The position numbers and the translations under genes are program-made. A stretch of 64,000 nt of DNA from NCBI RefSeq assembly GCF_001314995.1, contig NZ_CP012938.1, positions 2,480,001-2,544,000 on the forward strand. The letters run 5' to 3'. This DNA comes from Bacteroides ovatus (GTDB lineage: Bacteria; Bacteroidota; Bacteroidia; Bacteroidales; Bacteroidaceae). The notes under the pieces were generated by a model. The model did not search any database, was not told where the DNA came from, and was given only the letters and a program-made list of their open reading frames with translations. This document shows positions 27,731-35,334 of the stretch, piece after piece (position 1 is the first letter of the stretch; every line of letters begins with the position of its first letter).

Positions 27731-29164
27731 TCAGCGAATAGGCGTCATTCCCATCTTCTTTGCCCGTTCCAGCATGAAAGCATGAGCCGCCTCATATTCA
27801 TTCGGAATCACTCCATCCAAGATTGCATCTTTGATAGCACTCTTCAAGACTCCGACCTCACGACAAGGTTCCAAGCCGAAAATCTCCATAATTTCTTCTC
27901 CGCTCACAGGTGGCTGGAAATTACGGACACGGTCTTTCTCTTCCAAATCCTTCAGTTTCTGTCGAACCAACTGGAAGTTATTCAGGAAACGCTGTTTACG
28001 TTCCATATTCTTGGAAGTAATATCCGCTTCACAAAGCATCATCAAGTCGTCAATGTCATCACCCGCTTCAAAGAGCAGACGACGTACAGCCGAGTCTGTC
28101 ACGACATCATCTGCGATAACGATCGGGCGCATGTGCAGGCTGACCAGCTTTTGTACATACTTCATCTTCTCATTCATCGGCAACTTCATCTTGCGGAAGA
28201 TATGCGGAATCATCTTTTCACCGATAAAGTTATGATTATGGAACGTCCATCCCGCTTTAGGCTCCCAACGTTTCGTGGCAGGTTTGGCAATGTCGTGCAA
28301 CAAAGCAGCCCAACGCAGCCAAAGGTTATCAGTCTTCTTGCTGATATTATCCAGCACTTCCAACGTATGATAAAAATTATCCTTATGGGAACGTCCGTTC
28401 CGTGTTTCCACACCCTGCAAGGCAGCAAATTCCGGAAAAATCAACGGCAGCAAACCGCTACGCTCCAAATCAATAAATCCTTTTGAGGGGATTGGAGAAA
28501 GAATAATCTTATTCAGTTCGTCCGCAATACGTTCACGGGATATAATTTCAATCCGTTCCTTATTCCGGCAAAGCGATTCGAAAGTATCATCGTCAATGTA
28601 AAAACCCAATTGCGTAGCAAAACGGATGCAACGCATCATGCGCAAGGGATCATCGCTGAAAGTAATATCCGGGTCGAGGGGAGTGCGGATTGTCTTTTCC
28701 TTCATATCCTCCAAACCTCCAAACGGATCTACCAATTCACCAAAACGTGCTTTATTGAGACATACGGCCAGAGCATTGATCGTGAAATCGCGACGATTCT
28801 GATCGTCTTCCAGCGTGCCGTCTTCAACAATAGGTTTACGCGAATCCCGTTGATAAGATTCTTTACGTGCACCAACAAACTCTACTTCCGTGCCTCTATA
28901 TTTTACTTGTGCTGTTCCGAAATTCTTGAAAACAGAAACATGAGCACCACGTCCCAACTGTTTTCCAAGGGCTTCCGCCATTGCAATTCCACTTCCTACA
29001 ACTACTACATCTATATCTTTAGAGGGACGTTGCAGAAAAATATCACGAACATAACCACCTACCACATAACACTCCATACCGAGTGTATCAGCCGTTTCGG
29101 CTATCTGTCCGAAGATGGGTTCGCTAAAATGCTGCTTCAATTCCTCTTGAGTCAACTCTATCAT
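27731..29164 (-). CDS. cca: CCA tRNA nucleotidyltransferase / poly(A) polymerase family with HD domain
   Basis: The 477-residue product has the class II nucleotidyltransferase head YVVGGYVRD...KDIDVVVVG (about 33-57; D-x-D metal site). The RNA-binding segments DPFGGLEDM and [12 protein letters not shown] follow, then an HD domain with [10 protein letters not shown] (about 290). It most likely adds or repairs the 3' CCA end of tRNAs. Poly(A) polymerase activity cannot be excluded from sequence alone. The C-terminal tail is of normal length. Two -7 boxes lie upstream on the minus strand. Confidence 0.9.
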   Translation of the reverse strand: MIELTQEELKQHFSEPIFGQIAETADTLGMECYVVGGYVRDIFLQRPSKDIDVVVVGSGIAMAEALGKQLGRGAHVSVFKNFGTAQVKYRGTEVEFVGARKESYQRDSRKPIVEDGTLEDDQNRRDFTINALAVCLNKARFGELVDPFGGLEDMKEKTIRTPLDPDITFSDDPLRMMRCIRFATQLGFYIDDDTFESLCRNKERIEIISRERIADELNKIILSPIPSKGFIDLERSGLLPLIFPEFAALQGVETRNGRSHKDNFYHTLEVLDNISKKTDNLWLRWAALLHDIAKPATKRWEPKAGWTFHNHNFIGEKMIPHIFRKMKLPMNEKMKYVQKLVSLHMRPIVIADDVVTDSAVRRLLFEAGDDIDDLMMLCEADITSKNMERKQRFLNNFQLVRQKLKDLEEKDRVRNFQPPVSGEEIMEIFGLEPCREVGVLKSAIKDAILDGVIPNEYEAAHAFMLERAKKMGMTPIR

Positions 29165-29191
29165 TCTTTTTAGTTATAAGTTTTGAGGGGA

Positions 29192-29207
29192 CAAAATTAC
29201 AAAAATA
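29192..29207 (-). promoter_or_regulatory. Two adjacent -7 boxes of the nucleotidyltransferase gene
   Basis: Minus-strand TATTTTTG (29207-29200) and TAATTTTG (29199-29192) are back to back, both fitting TAnnTTTG, 28-43 bp before the start. Confidence 0.4.
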
Positions 29208-29212
29208 AGGGA

Positions 29213-29228
29213 TATATTTGTATTTTTG
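29213..29228 (+). promoter_or_regulatory. Two adjacent -7 boxes of the 278-residue lipoprotein gene
   Basis: TATATTTG (29213-29220) and TATTTTTG (29221-29228) are back to back on the plus strand, mirroring the arrangement of the divergent gene. Confidence 0.4.
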
Positions 29229-29259
29229 CCGCTAATAAAACCAGTAAATAGAATTTGTG

Positions 29260-30096
29260 ATGAAAAAACTGATTATCCTCTTTTGTGGTACGCTGGCATT
29301 AGCTGCCTGCGGAAATGGCCTTGAGAAAAAAGCCAATGAAAAACTGATGGTTGCCAAGGCTGCCTACGAACGTGGCGACTATGAAGAAGCTAAGTTACAA
29401 ATTGACAGTATCAAGATTCTCTATCCCAAAGCGTTCGAAGCACGTAAGGCGGGACAGGCACTGATGCTCGATGTTGAAACAAAGGCACAGCAAAAAACGC
29501 TTGCTTACCTGGATAGCGCCTTTCAGGCAAAGACAGAAGAATTCAATGCCATCAAGGACAAATTCAAACTAGAAAAAGATGCCGAATATCAACAAGTCGG
29601 CAACTATCTCTGGCCTACACAGACCATTGAAAAGAATATGCACCGTTCGTACCTCCGCTTCCAAGTGAACGAGCAAGGTATAATGAGTATGACTTCCATC
29701 TACTGTGGTGCCGGCAATATTCACCATACAAAAGTGAAAGTGATTGCTCCTGACGGCAGTTTTGCAGAAACTCCAAGCTCCAAAGACAGCTACGAGACAA
29801 CGGATATGAACGAGAAAATAGAAAAAGCTGACTACAAACTAGGGGAAGACGGAAATGTGATCGAATTCCTGAATCTCAATAAAGACAAAAATATCCGTGT
29901 GGAATATATAGGCGACCGCACCTATAAAACGACAATGAGTCCAACCGACCGCCAGGCCGCAGCAGGTGTTTACGAATTAGCACAAATCCTCTCGGCCATG
30001 GAACAGATTAAAAAAGAACAAGAGGAAGCCAACCTGAAAATCGGATTCATCAATAAGAAGAAAGAACGGAAAGCACAGGAAGAAATTACCGATTAG
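29260..30096 (+). CDS. Lipoprotein with helical N-terminal part, function unknown
   Basis: I start at the ATG at 29260 (278 residues), because an upstream in-frame GTG adds only one residue. The signal peptide ends at LAAC (Cys at 17). Residues 20-110 are helical and TPR-like (AYERGDYEEAKLQIDSIKILYP). A beta-rich part follows (about 110-225), and the tail is a charged helix ending KKKERKAQEE. The family was not recognised. It is probably anchored in the inner or outer membrane and monocistronic. Confidence 0.75.
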   Translation: MKKLIILFCGTLALAACGNGLEKKANEKLMVAKAAYERGDYEEAKLQIDSIKILYPKAFEARKAGQALMLDVETKAQQKTLAYLDSAFQAKTEEFNAIKDKFKLEKDAEYQQVGNYLWPTQTIEKNMHRSYLRFQVNEQGIMSMTSIYCGAGNIHHTKVKVIAPDGSFAETPSSKDSYETTDMNEKIEKADYKLGEDGNVIEFLNLNKDKNIRVEYIGDRTYKTTMSPTDRQAAAGVYELAQILSAMEQIKKEQEEANLKIGFINKKKERKAQEEITD

Positions 30097-30145
30097 TAAA
30101 AGGAAAGCCATCCACCAGAAAAAGCCATTGGTTAATAATAAAATA

Positions 30146-30190
30146 GACGGGAATAGTTGTTATTTTTCATAAACGACAACTATTCCCGTC
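30146..30190. terminator. Perfect 15-bp hairpin between convergent genes
   Basis: GACGGGAATAGTTGT at 30146-30160 pairs without mismatch with 30176-30190 over a 15-nt loop. The T-rich side lies on the minus strand (tattttattatt), so it looks like a minus-strand terminator, perhaps acting on both strands. Confidence 0.55.
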
Positions 30191-30208
30191 AAATGCATAA
30201 TGAGACTC

Positions 30209-30317
30209 TTAATCCTCTGCGTGAGAGAAAAGGCGTTTCCTGGTAGGGAGAAAAGGCGTAGTCTGCCATCATCAAACGGCGTAGCCTGATAACCAAAAAC
30301 GGCGTGGTCTACACGCC
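30209..30317. repeat. Repeat cluster D: units at exact 23-bp period
   Basis: The word GGCGT recurs at 30232, 30255, 30278 and 30301, exactly 23 bp apart. A weaker unit starts at 30209 (shared CCT..GAGAAAA). The consensus is about GGCGTAGYCTG followed by a variable part and AAAAC. The last unit forms the hairpin GGCGTG/CACGCC, which on the minus strand is a terminator. The unit sequence is unrelated to clusters A, B and C. Confidence 0.8.
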
Positions 30318-30318
30318 T
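30300..30318 (-). terminator. Minus-strand terminator at the end of the small basic ORF
   Basis: On the minus strand GGCGTG-TAGAC-CACGCC is followed by GTTTTTGG directly behind the stop codon of the 45-residue ORF. It coincides with the last unit of cluster D. Confidence 0.55.
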
Positions 30319-30456
30319 TTATTTTATCCTTCTATTCAACTGATTATTAGCCTTTTCCTGCTTTGATTTTCCGACCCGTTTTCCGGTCGTCTTCTTTTTA
30401 CCGACTGCAGACTTTGTCTTTCCGGCAAAAGGATTGTTACTTTTTTTGATTAACAT
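30319..30456 (-). CDS. Small basic protein, 45 residues
   Basis: The ORF reads MLIKKSNNPFAGKTKSAVGK and continues to a C-terminal NNQLNRRIK. About one third of the residues are Lys or Arg and there are only single acidic residues, suggesting binding to nucleic acid or ribosome. It lies 40 bp behind the 330-residue gene on the same strand and is followed at once by a hairpin with a T run, which supports a real transcript end. I do not recognise the family. It could also be a chance ORF, but codon use looks normal. Confidence 0.55.
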   Translation of the reverse strand: MLIKKSNNPFAGKTKSAVGKKKTTGKRVGKSKQEKANNQLNRRIK

Positions 30457-30496
30457 AGACAGCACTTATATAAACAGTACTTATTTCTTATAATTC

Positions 30497-31489
30497 TTAT
30501 TCTCCTTCGTAATACTCACCCAAAAACCAGCGAGCCACAAAATCCCAGTTTTCCTGCAATAACTCCTTTCCGTTCTCAAACGGGAACTGTGCTTCCGGCA
30601 ACAAATCGTGTTCCATTCCATATTTCAGCAGATCGAACGGACACAAACCTTCTTCACAAAACAGCTCGTATGCTTCCTCTTCAGCCAGTTCGGCATTGTA
30701 GAGCGGATTACGTTTGTCTGCAAAATATTCGGCTACATCAGGACCGATCAACAACCCTTTCGGATTGGCAAAAACCACAAAGTTACCGAACTCCTTTAAG
30801 TCAGGCAACAAAGAATCCTCTTCATCTTCCCACTTCAACGACTGCACAAAGAAATATTTCAGCGCTTCGTAAGAGTCAAAGTATAAAAGCGGTTCACCTT
30901 TGCTCGCTTCAAGGAAACGTTCTACGTTCGTAGGCATCTTTTCTCCCGGCAAAGCTACCGGCAGAGGCATCCGCTTCTTTTGCATCAGCTCCGTTTCCAT
31001 CAGCCAGTCCGTTGCCAGATAATCGCTGATAGGAGCCAATTCGAACGCAGCATCCAAACGGTTGTAAAGCGTATCCGCAAACTCCAGCAAATCCGCATCC
31101 ATCGGGTTCTCTACTCCATCAAAATCATCGCCAACCGGAGAATTGATGGCCCACAAAAGGAAAACAACATCTTCACGGTTAATTTCGTCCGGCAAATATT
31201 CCTCCGTCAGTGCGTAAAAAGGCAAATAACGTCCGTAGCTTTTCCGGTGCCAATGAATAAACTGACGCCAATTTCCTCCGTCTGCTACGCAATCTTCCAA
31301 ATACAAGGCACACGTCAAAGCCACTCGCTTCTGGTCTTCCTCCCACTCTCTCCCACCGTATATAAAAGAATCTGCCACCAACGGCAATAGCTGGTTAGCG
31401 AAATCCAGATACCATTCATCCGTATCCACTGCTTTTGCACGACCATGAGCGTCCAGCCATGCTTTCATATATATCTTCTGTTGCTTCAT
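30497..31489 (-). CDS. Acidic cytoplasmic protein, possibly DUF3843-like
   Basis: The 330-residue product has no signal peptide or membrane segment and is rich in Glu/Asp/Trp/Tyr. The N-terminus (KIYMKAWLDAHGR...DTDEWYLDFANQLL) recalls DUF3843 proteins of Bacteroidetes, but I hold this loosely. No catalytic motif is visible. The start lies 1 bp behind the ruvA stop, so it is probably translated from the same mRNA as ruvA, with the small basic ORF third in line. The function is unknown. Confidence 0.65.
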   Translation of the reverse strand: MKQQKIYMKAWLDAHGRAKAVDTDEWYLDFANQLLPLVADSFIYGGREWEEDQKRVALTCALYLEDCVADGGNWRQFIHWHRKSYGRYLPFYALTEEYLPDEINREDVVFLLWAINSPVGDDFDGVENPMDADLLEFADTLYNRLDAAFELAPISDYLATDWLMETELMQKKRMPLPVALPGEKMPTNVERFLEASKGEPLLYFDSYEALKYFFVQSLKWEDEEDSLLPDLKEFGNFVVFANPKGLLIGPDVAEYFADKRNPLYNAELAEEEAYELFCEEGLCPFDLLKYGMEHDLLPEAQFPFENGKELLQENWDFVARWFLGEYYEGE

Positions 31490-31490
31490 A

Positions 31491-32093
31491 CTACAAACGT
31501 TTCAAAGCCAGTTTGATAACCTTTTCTACCGGAGCATCCGGCTCCTCCTTCAAGATAGCCAGCACCACCTTCTGTGAAGGTGCAGCAGCAAAACCTAGCA
31601 TCGTCAATGCAGACACCGCCTCTTCCTGCACTTCCGCATTGGCAGGTTGCAACAACAAACCTGCGGAAACCCCTCCGGCAGCAGACATACCCATTGTTTT
31701 TATCTTATCTTTCAGGTCGACAATCACGCGTTGCGCAGTCTTCAGCCCGATGCCTTTCACCGTTTTCAACATGTTCGCATTTTCGGTGCTGATTACGTTC
31801 ACCAGTTCGGCAGGCGAGAGAGCCGAAAGAATCATACGAGCCGTGTTCCCCCCGATTCCGGAAACGGAAATCAATAATAGGAAAATCTCCCGTTCCTGTT
31901 TCTCGGCAAATCCGTAGAGCACATACGCATCTTCACGAATCGCCTCGTAAATATATAGCTTACAACTTTTCTTTCCCTGAATAGCCGAATAGGTATTCAA
32001 AGATATATTGGCGGCATATCCCACCCCATTACAGTCGATCACCGCGGTTGCCGGACTTAGTTCGGCAAGTTCGCCTCTAATATATTCTATCAT
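31491..32093 (-). CDS. ruvA: Holliday junction branch-migration protein RuvA
   Basis: The 200-residue product shows the RuvA plan: an OB fold ([12 protein letters not shown]...), the double helix-hairpin-helix region ([19 protein letters not shown] and [23 protein letters not shown]), a flexible linker, and the C-terminal domain III ([21 protein letters not shown]). It recognises Holliday junctions and recruits the RuvB motor; ruvB is not in the window. Length is normal. A -7-like TATCTTTG lies only 9 bp before the ATG, which would make the mRNA nearly leaderless. Confidence 0.96.
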   Translation of the reverse strand: MIEYIRGELAELSPATAVIDCNGVGYAANISLNTYSAIQGKKSCKLYIYEAIREDAYVLYGFAEKQEREIFLLLISVSGIGGNTARMILSALSPAELVNVISTENANMLKTVKGIGLKTAQRVIVDLKDKIKTMGMSAAGGVSAGLLLQPANAEVQEEAVSALTMLGFAAAPSQKVVLAILKEEPDAPVEKVIKLALKRL

Positions 32094-32113
32094 AACAGGG
32101 ACAAAGATAAAAC

Positions 32114-32152
32114 TTTCTCACCACAGATTACACTGATTTTCACAGATTATTC
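32114..32152. repeat. Dispersed intergenic motif, copy 2
   Basis: TTTCTCACCACAGATTACAC followed by TGATTTTCACAGATT gives a short tandem of CACAGATT/CACTGATT units. It lies between the divergent ruvA and ddh genes. Confidence 0.55.
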
Positions 32153-32230
32153 TTTTGTACATTAGATATGAAGAATATGAAAAAAATAAAAATATTAAAG
32201 CAGATGAACCAAAGTTAGTAGTAATTTGTT

Positions 32231-32238
32231 TACTTTTG
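32231..32238 (+). promoter_or_regulatory. -7 box (TACTTTTG) of ddh
   Basis: This TAnnTTTG match lies 42 bp before the ATG at 32281 and downstream of an earlier in-frame ATG at 32155. It supports the shorter gene model. Confidence 0.5.
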
Positions 32239-32280
32239 CAAGCAAAAGAAAGAAATTTGTTCATTAAAACCAAGAAAAGA

Positions 32281-33180
32281 ATGAAAAAAGTAAGAGCTGC
32301 CATCGTTGGTTATGGCAACATTGGACATTATGTACTTGAAGCGCTTCAGGCGGCACCTGATTTCGAAATAGCCGGAGTCGTTCGTCGTGCAGGAGCAGAG
32401 AACAAACCGGAAGAGTTAGCAAACTACGCAGTAGTGAAGGACATAAAAGAGCTGGGAGAAGTAGACGTAGCTATTCTTTGCACGCCGACCCGCAGCGTAG
32501 AAAAATATGCAAAAGAATATCTGGCGATGGGTATTAACACGGTAGACAGTTTCGATATCCACACCGGTATCGTAGACCTGCGCCGTACCTTGAATGCTAC
32601 CGCCAAAAAACATAAAGCCGTATCGATCATCTCTGCCGGATGGGATCCGGGAAGCGATTCCATCGTACGCACCATGCTGGAAGCAATTGCTCCGAAAGGC
32701 ATCACCTACACCAACTTCGGTCCCGGTATGAGCATGGGACACACAGTAGCCGTAAAAGCGATTGACGGAGTGAAAGCTGCCCTTTCCATGACCATTCCGA
32801 CCGGCACGGGAATCCACCGCCGCATGGTATACATCGAACTGAAAGACGGATATAAATTCGAAGAAGTAGCCGCTGCCATCAAAGCAGATCCTTACTTCGT
32901 GAACGATGAAACACACGTGAAACTCGTTCCGAGTGTAGACGCCCTGCTAGACATGGGTCATGGTGTAAATCTGACTCGCAAAGGTGTATCCGGCAAAACA
33001 CAGAACCAGTTGTTCGAATTTAATATGCGTATCAACAACCCCGCACTGACCGCACAAGTACTGGTATGCGTGGCACGCGCTTCCATGAAGCAACAACCGG
33101 GATGCTACACGATGGTAGAAGTTCCCGTTATCGACCTTCTCCCCGGCGACCGCGAAGAATGGATCGGACATTTGGTATAA
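32281..33180 (+). CDS. ddh: meso-diaminopimelate D-dehydrogenase
   Basis: The 299-residue product is full length for diaminopimelate dehydrogenase. It has an N-terminal Rossmann motif (AIVGYGNIGHYV), the family segments SAGWDPGSDSIVR and NFGPGMSMGHTVA, and a C-terminal HGVNLTRKGVSGKTQN. The enzyme makes meso-diaminopimelate from tetrahydrodipicolinate and ammonia with NADPH, giving a one-step route to lysine and peptidoglycan. I chose 32281 because the family begins here and a promoter lies just before it; an in-frame upstream ATG at 32155 would add 42 unlike residues. Confidence 0.93.
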   Translation: MKKVRAAIVGYGNIGHYVLEALQAAPDFEIAGVVRRAGAENKPEELANYAVVKDIKELGEVDVAILCTPTRSVEKYAKEYLAMGINTVDSFDIHTGIVDLRRTLNATAKKHKAVSIISAGWDPGSDSIVRTMLEAIAPKGITYTNFGPGMSMGHTVAVKAIDGVKAALSMTIPTGTGIHRRMVYIELKDGYKFEEVAAAIKADPYFVNDETHVKLVPSVDALLDMGHGVNLTRKGVSGKTQNQLFEFNMRINNPALTAQVLVCVARASMKQQPGCYTMVEVPVIDLLPGDREEWIGHLV

Positions 33181-33205
33181 TATATTTTATACATAAAACA
33201 AAATT

Positions 33206-33240
33206 AAAATAGAGAAAGGTGATACACCTTTCTCTATTTT
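33206..33240 (+). terminator. Perfect 16-bp terminator of ddh
   Basis: AAAATAGAGAAAGGTG pairs with 33225-33240 over a three-base loop and runs into further T. The -7 box of the next gene begins only 4 bp behind it, so terminator and promoter nearly touch. Confidence 0.85.
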
Positions 33241-33243
33241 TTT

Positions 33244-33251
33244 TATCTTTG
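33244..33251 (+). promoter_or_regulatory. -7 box (TATCTTTG) of the first DUF3857 gene
   Basis: It matches TAnnTTTG, 25 bp before the start codon. Its -33 region would lie inside the ddh terminator stem. Confidence 0.5.
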
Positions 33252-33275
33252 TGAGCATACTACAAAAACACAATT

Positions 33276-35315
33276 ATGAGAAAACTATTTATTCTCTACG
33301 CATTTCTGTTACAATTTCTGTCGCCTGTCCACTCGCAACAAGCCACAACAGCCACCATAGAGCCCAATCTAAAGTACGGAAAACCTTCCAAAGAAGAACT
33401 ATCTCTCACCTCCTATGCCCCCGACACCACCGCCACGGCTATTTATCTTTTCCATCAGGGACAAAGTGACTTCGTCTACCACGACGGTTTTCAACTGACT
33501 ACCGAGCATTGGGTACGCATCAAAATCCTGAAACCGCAAGGAGTGTCATACGCCGACGTGTCCGTTCCCTACTACTCTCCCACCGATAGGGACGAAGGGA
33601 AGGAAAGAGCCAGCGACATAGAAGGCTGCTCCTACAATATGGAAAACGGGAAATGTATAAAAACGTCCATGAAACGGGAATCTATCTCTTTCGAGCGGAT
33701 CAACAACCTGTATAAAATGCTAAAATTCTCTCTGCCCGCTGTCAAAGAAGGCACTGTCATCGAATATCACTACAAACTCTACTCCGACTATTTTTCACAC
33801 ATCGACAACTGGATGATGCAGGAAGAACTCCCGATGCTCTACAACCAGTATAAGATCACCATCCCGCATGTGTTTATCTATAACATCGAATTGCGGGGAA
33901 AAGACTACATACAAGTGAAACAAAGAGACTCCTCCATCCATGCCACGGAACGTGAGGGAGGCAGTGTAGGCGGAGTCAGCAAAGACTTCACCGTTTCGGC
34001 ACAGGAAACCACCTTTACCTCACGCAACCTTCCGGCTATCCGTCAAGACGAACCCTACTGCTGGTGCCCGGAAGACTACAAGGTGCAAGTAAGTTTCGAC
34101 CTGCAAGGCACGCAATTTACCCCCAACGAATACAAGCCATACAGCCAGAAATGGGAAGATGTAGACAAGCAGTTGCTCAAACCGGAAAATACACAGTTCG
34201 GCGAACACCTCTCACTCACCAACCCTTTCCGCCCTGAAACCAAACAAGCCTACAACAGCGAAATGAATTTCGAGGAGAAAATCATCTGCGCCTTCCAGGT
34301 GCTCAAAAAGAAAATGGCCTGGAACGGACGGTATCAGCTCTACAGCAAAGAGCTCGAAAAAGTAATCAAGAAAGGAAGCGGCAGTAATGCCGACCTGAAT
34401 TTCATCCTTATCAGCATCCTGAAAGACTTCGGGCTGGAAGCCTATCCGGTGGTTATGAGCCGACGTTCATCAGGTATGCTGCCGTACAACTTTCCTTCTC
34501 TGCAAAAACTAAAAACATTCTTTGTTGCTATCCACGATATAAACAAACAAAAATATGTATTTTTAGACAGTTCTATGGACGTACCTGCCTTTAATATATT
34601 GCCGCTTGAATTGTCTGTAAACAAAGCACGCATGCTTTCCCTAAAAGAGAAAGAAGAAAAGAAATGGGTGAACGTGATGGCTCTTTCCCACAACAAAAGT
34701 TTTATGAAGATTGATGCTCGAATAGAGGGAAATCAAGTGAAAGGACATCGCAGCACGGTTCTCTACGGGCAGGAAGCCATCGAATATCAGGCAAATGAAA
34801 ATCATAAACAGGACAATCTCGTTTCGAATCCTGAAAACAAAGTCAGCCAGAAAGAGAAACTCACTGTCACCAACCTGAAAGTGAAAAAGCAGGAAAATGA
34901 CTGGGCACTGATAGAAGAAGAGTTTGACTTCGTCCTGCAAGCCGACCGAACGGACGATCACCTTTATATCAATCCAATGCTCTTTCCGCAATTGAAAAGC
35001 AATCCTTTTATCCAGACGGAACGGGTACTTCCCATCGAATTTCCCTACCCGTACAAATTCACGATGCTGTCTACGCTGACTCTCCCCGAAGGATATGAAG
35101 TGGAAGAACTTCCTCAATCACAATCTATCCGGTCGGAAGGAGACGGATTACAGTGTAAATATATGATTCAGCAACAGGGAAATACAATCCTGCTCAATTA
35201 TGTATTCCACCTGAAAGGCTACATATTCCTTTCCGAACAATACAAACAACTGCAGGAACTATGGGCCAAAGTAATCGAAAAAAACAACGCACTCATCGTG
35301 CTCAAAAAAATATAA
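33276..35315 (+). CDS. DUF3857 protein with degenerate transglutaminase domain
   Basis: The 679-residue product has a signal peptide (ending near PVHSQQ), a DUF3857 region (about 40-260) and a transglutaminase-like region (about 320-430). At the place where active members have G-x-C-x-D/K (as in GDCKG of the next gene) this one reads GSNADLNFIL, so the catalytic Cys is absent. The C-terminal 200 residues resemble the matching part of the next gene. It is predicted to be periplasmic. It may be a non-catalytic partner of the neighbouring paralogue, which starts 20 bp downstream. Confidence 0.75.
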   Translation: MRKLFILYAFLLQFLSPVHSQQATTATIEPNLKYGKPSKEELSLTSYAPDTTATAIYLFHQGQSDFVYHDGFQLTTEHWVRIKILKPQGVSYADVSVPYYSPTDRDEGKERASDIEGCSYNMENGKCIKTSMKRESISFERINNLYKMLKFSLPAVKEGTVIEYHYKLYSDYFSHIDNWMMQEELPMLYNQYKITIPHVFIYNIELRGKDYIQVKQRDSSIHATEREGGSVGGVSKDFTVSAQETTFTSRNLPAIRQDEPYCWCPEDYKVQVSFDLQGTQFTPNEYKPYSQKWEDVDKQLLKPENTQFGEHLSLTNPFRPETKQAYNSEMNFEEKIICAFQVLKKKMAWNGRYQLYSKELEKVIKKGSGSNADLNFILISILKDFGLEAYPVVMSRRSSGMLPYNFPSLQKLKTFFVAIHDINKQKYVFLDSSMDVPAFNILPLELSVNKARMLSLKEKEEKKWVNVMALSHNKSFMKIDARIEGNQVKGHRSTVLYGQEAIEYQANENHKQDNLVSNPENKVSQKEKLTVTNLKVKKQENDWALIEEEFDFVLQADRTDDHLYINPMLFPQLKSNPFIQTERVLPIEFPYPYKFTMLSTLTLPEGYEVEELPQSQSIRSEGDGLQCKYMIQQQGNTILLNYVFHLKGYIFLSEQYKQLQELWAKVIEKNNALIVLKKI

Positions 35316-35334
35316 ACTTTACCTGTTTACACCA

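Noticed and set aside
27782..28486. 234-codon plus-strand ORF inside the nucleotidyltransferase gene
   Set aside because: It is antisense to conserved active-site codons and shows no family features.
32155..32280. Longer ddh gene starting 42 codons upstream
   Set aside because: The family begins at MKKVRAAIVGYGNIG, and a -7 box lies between the two possible starts.
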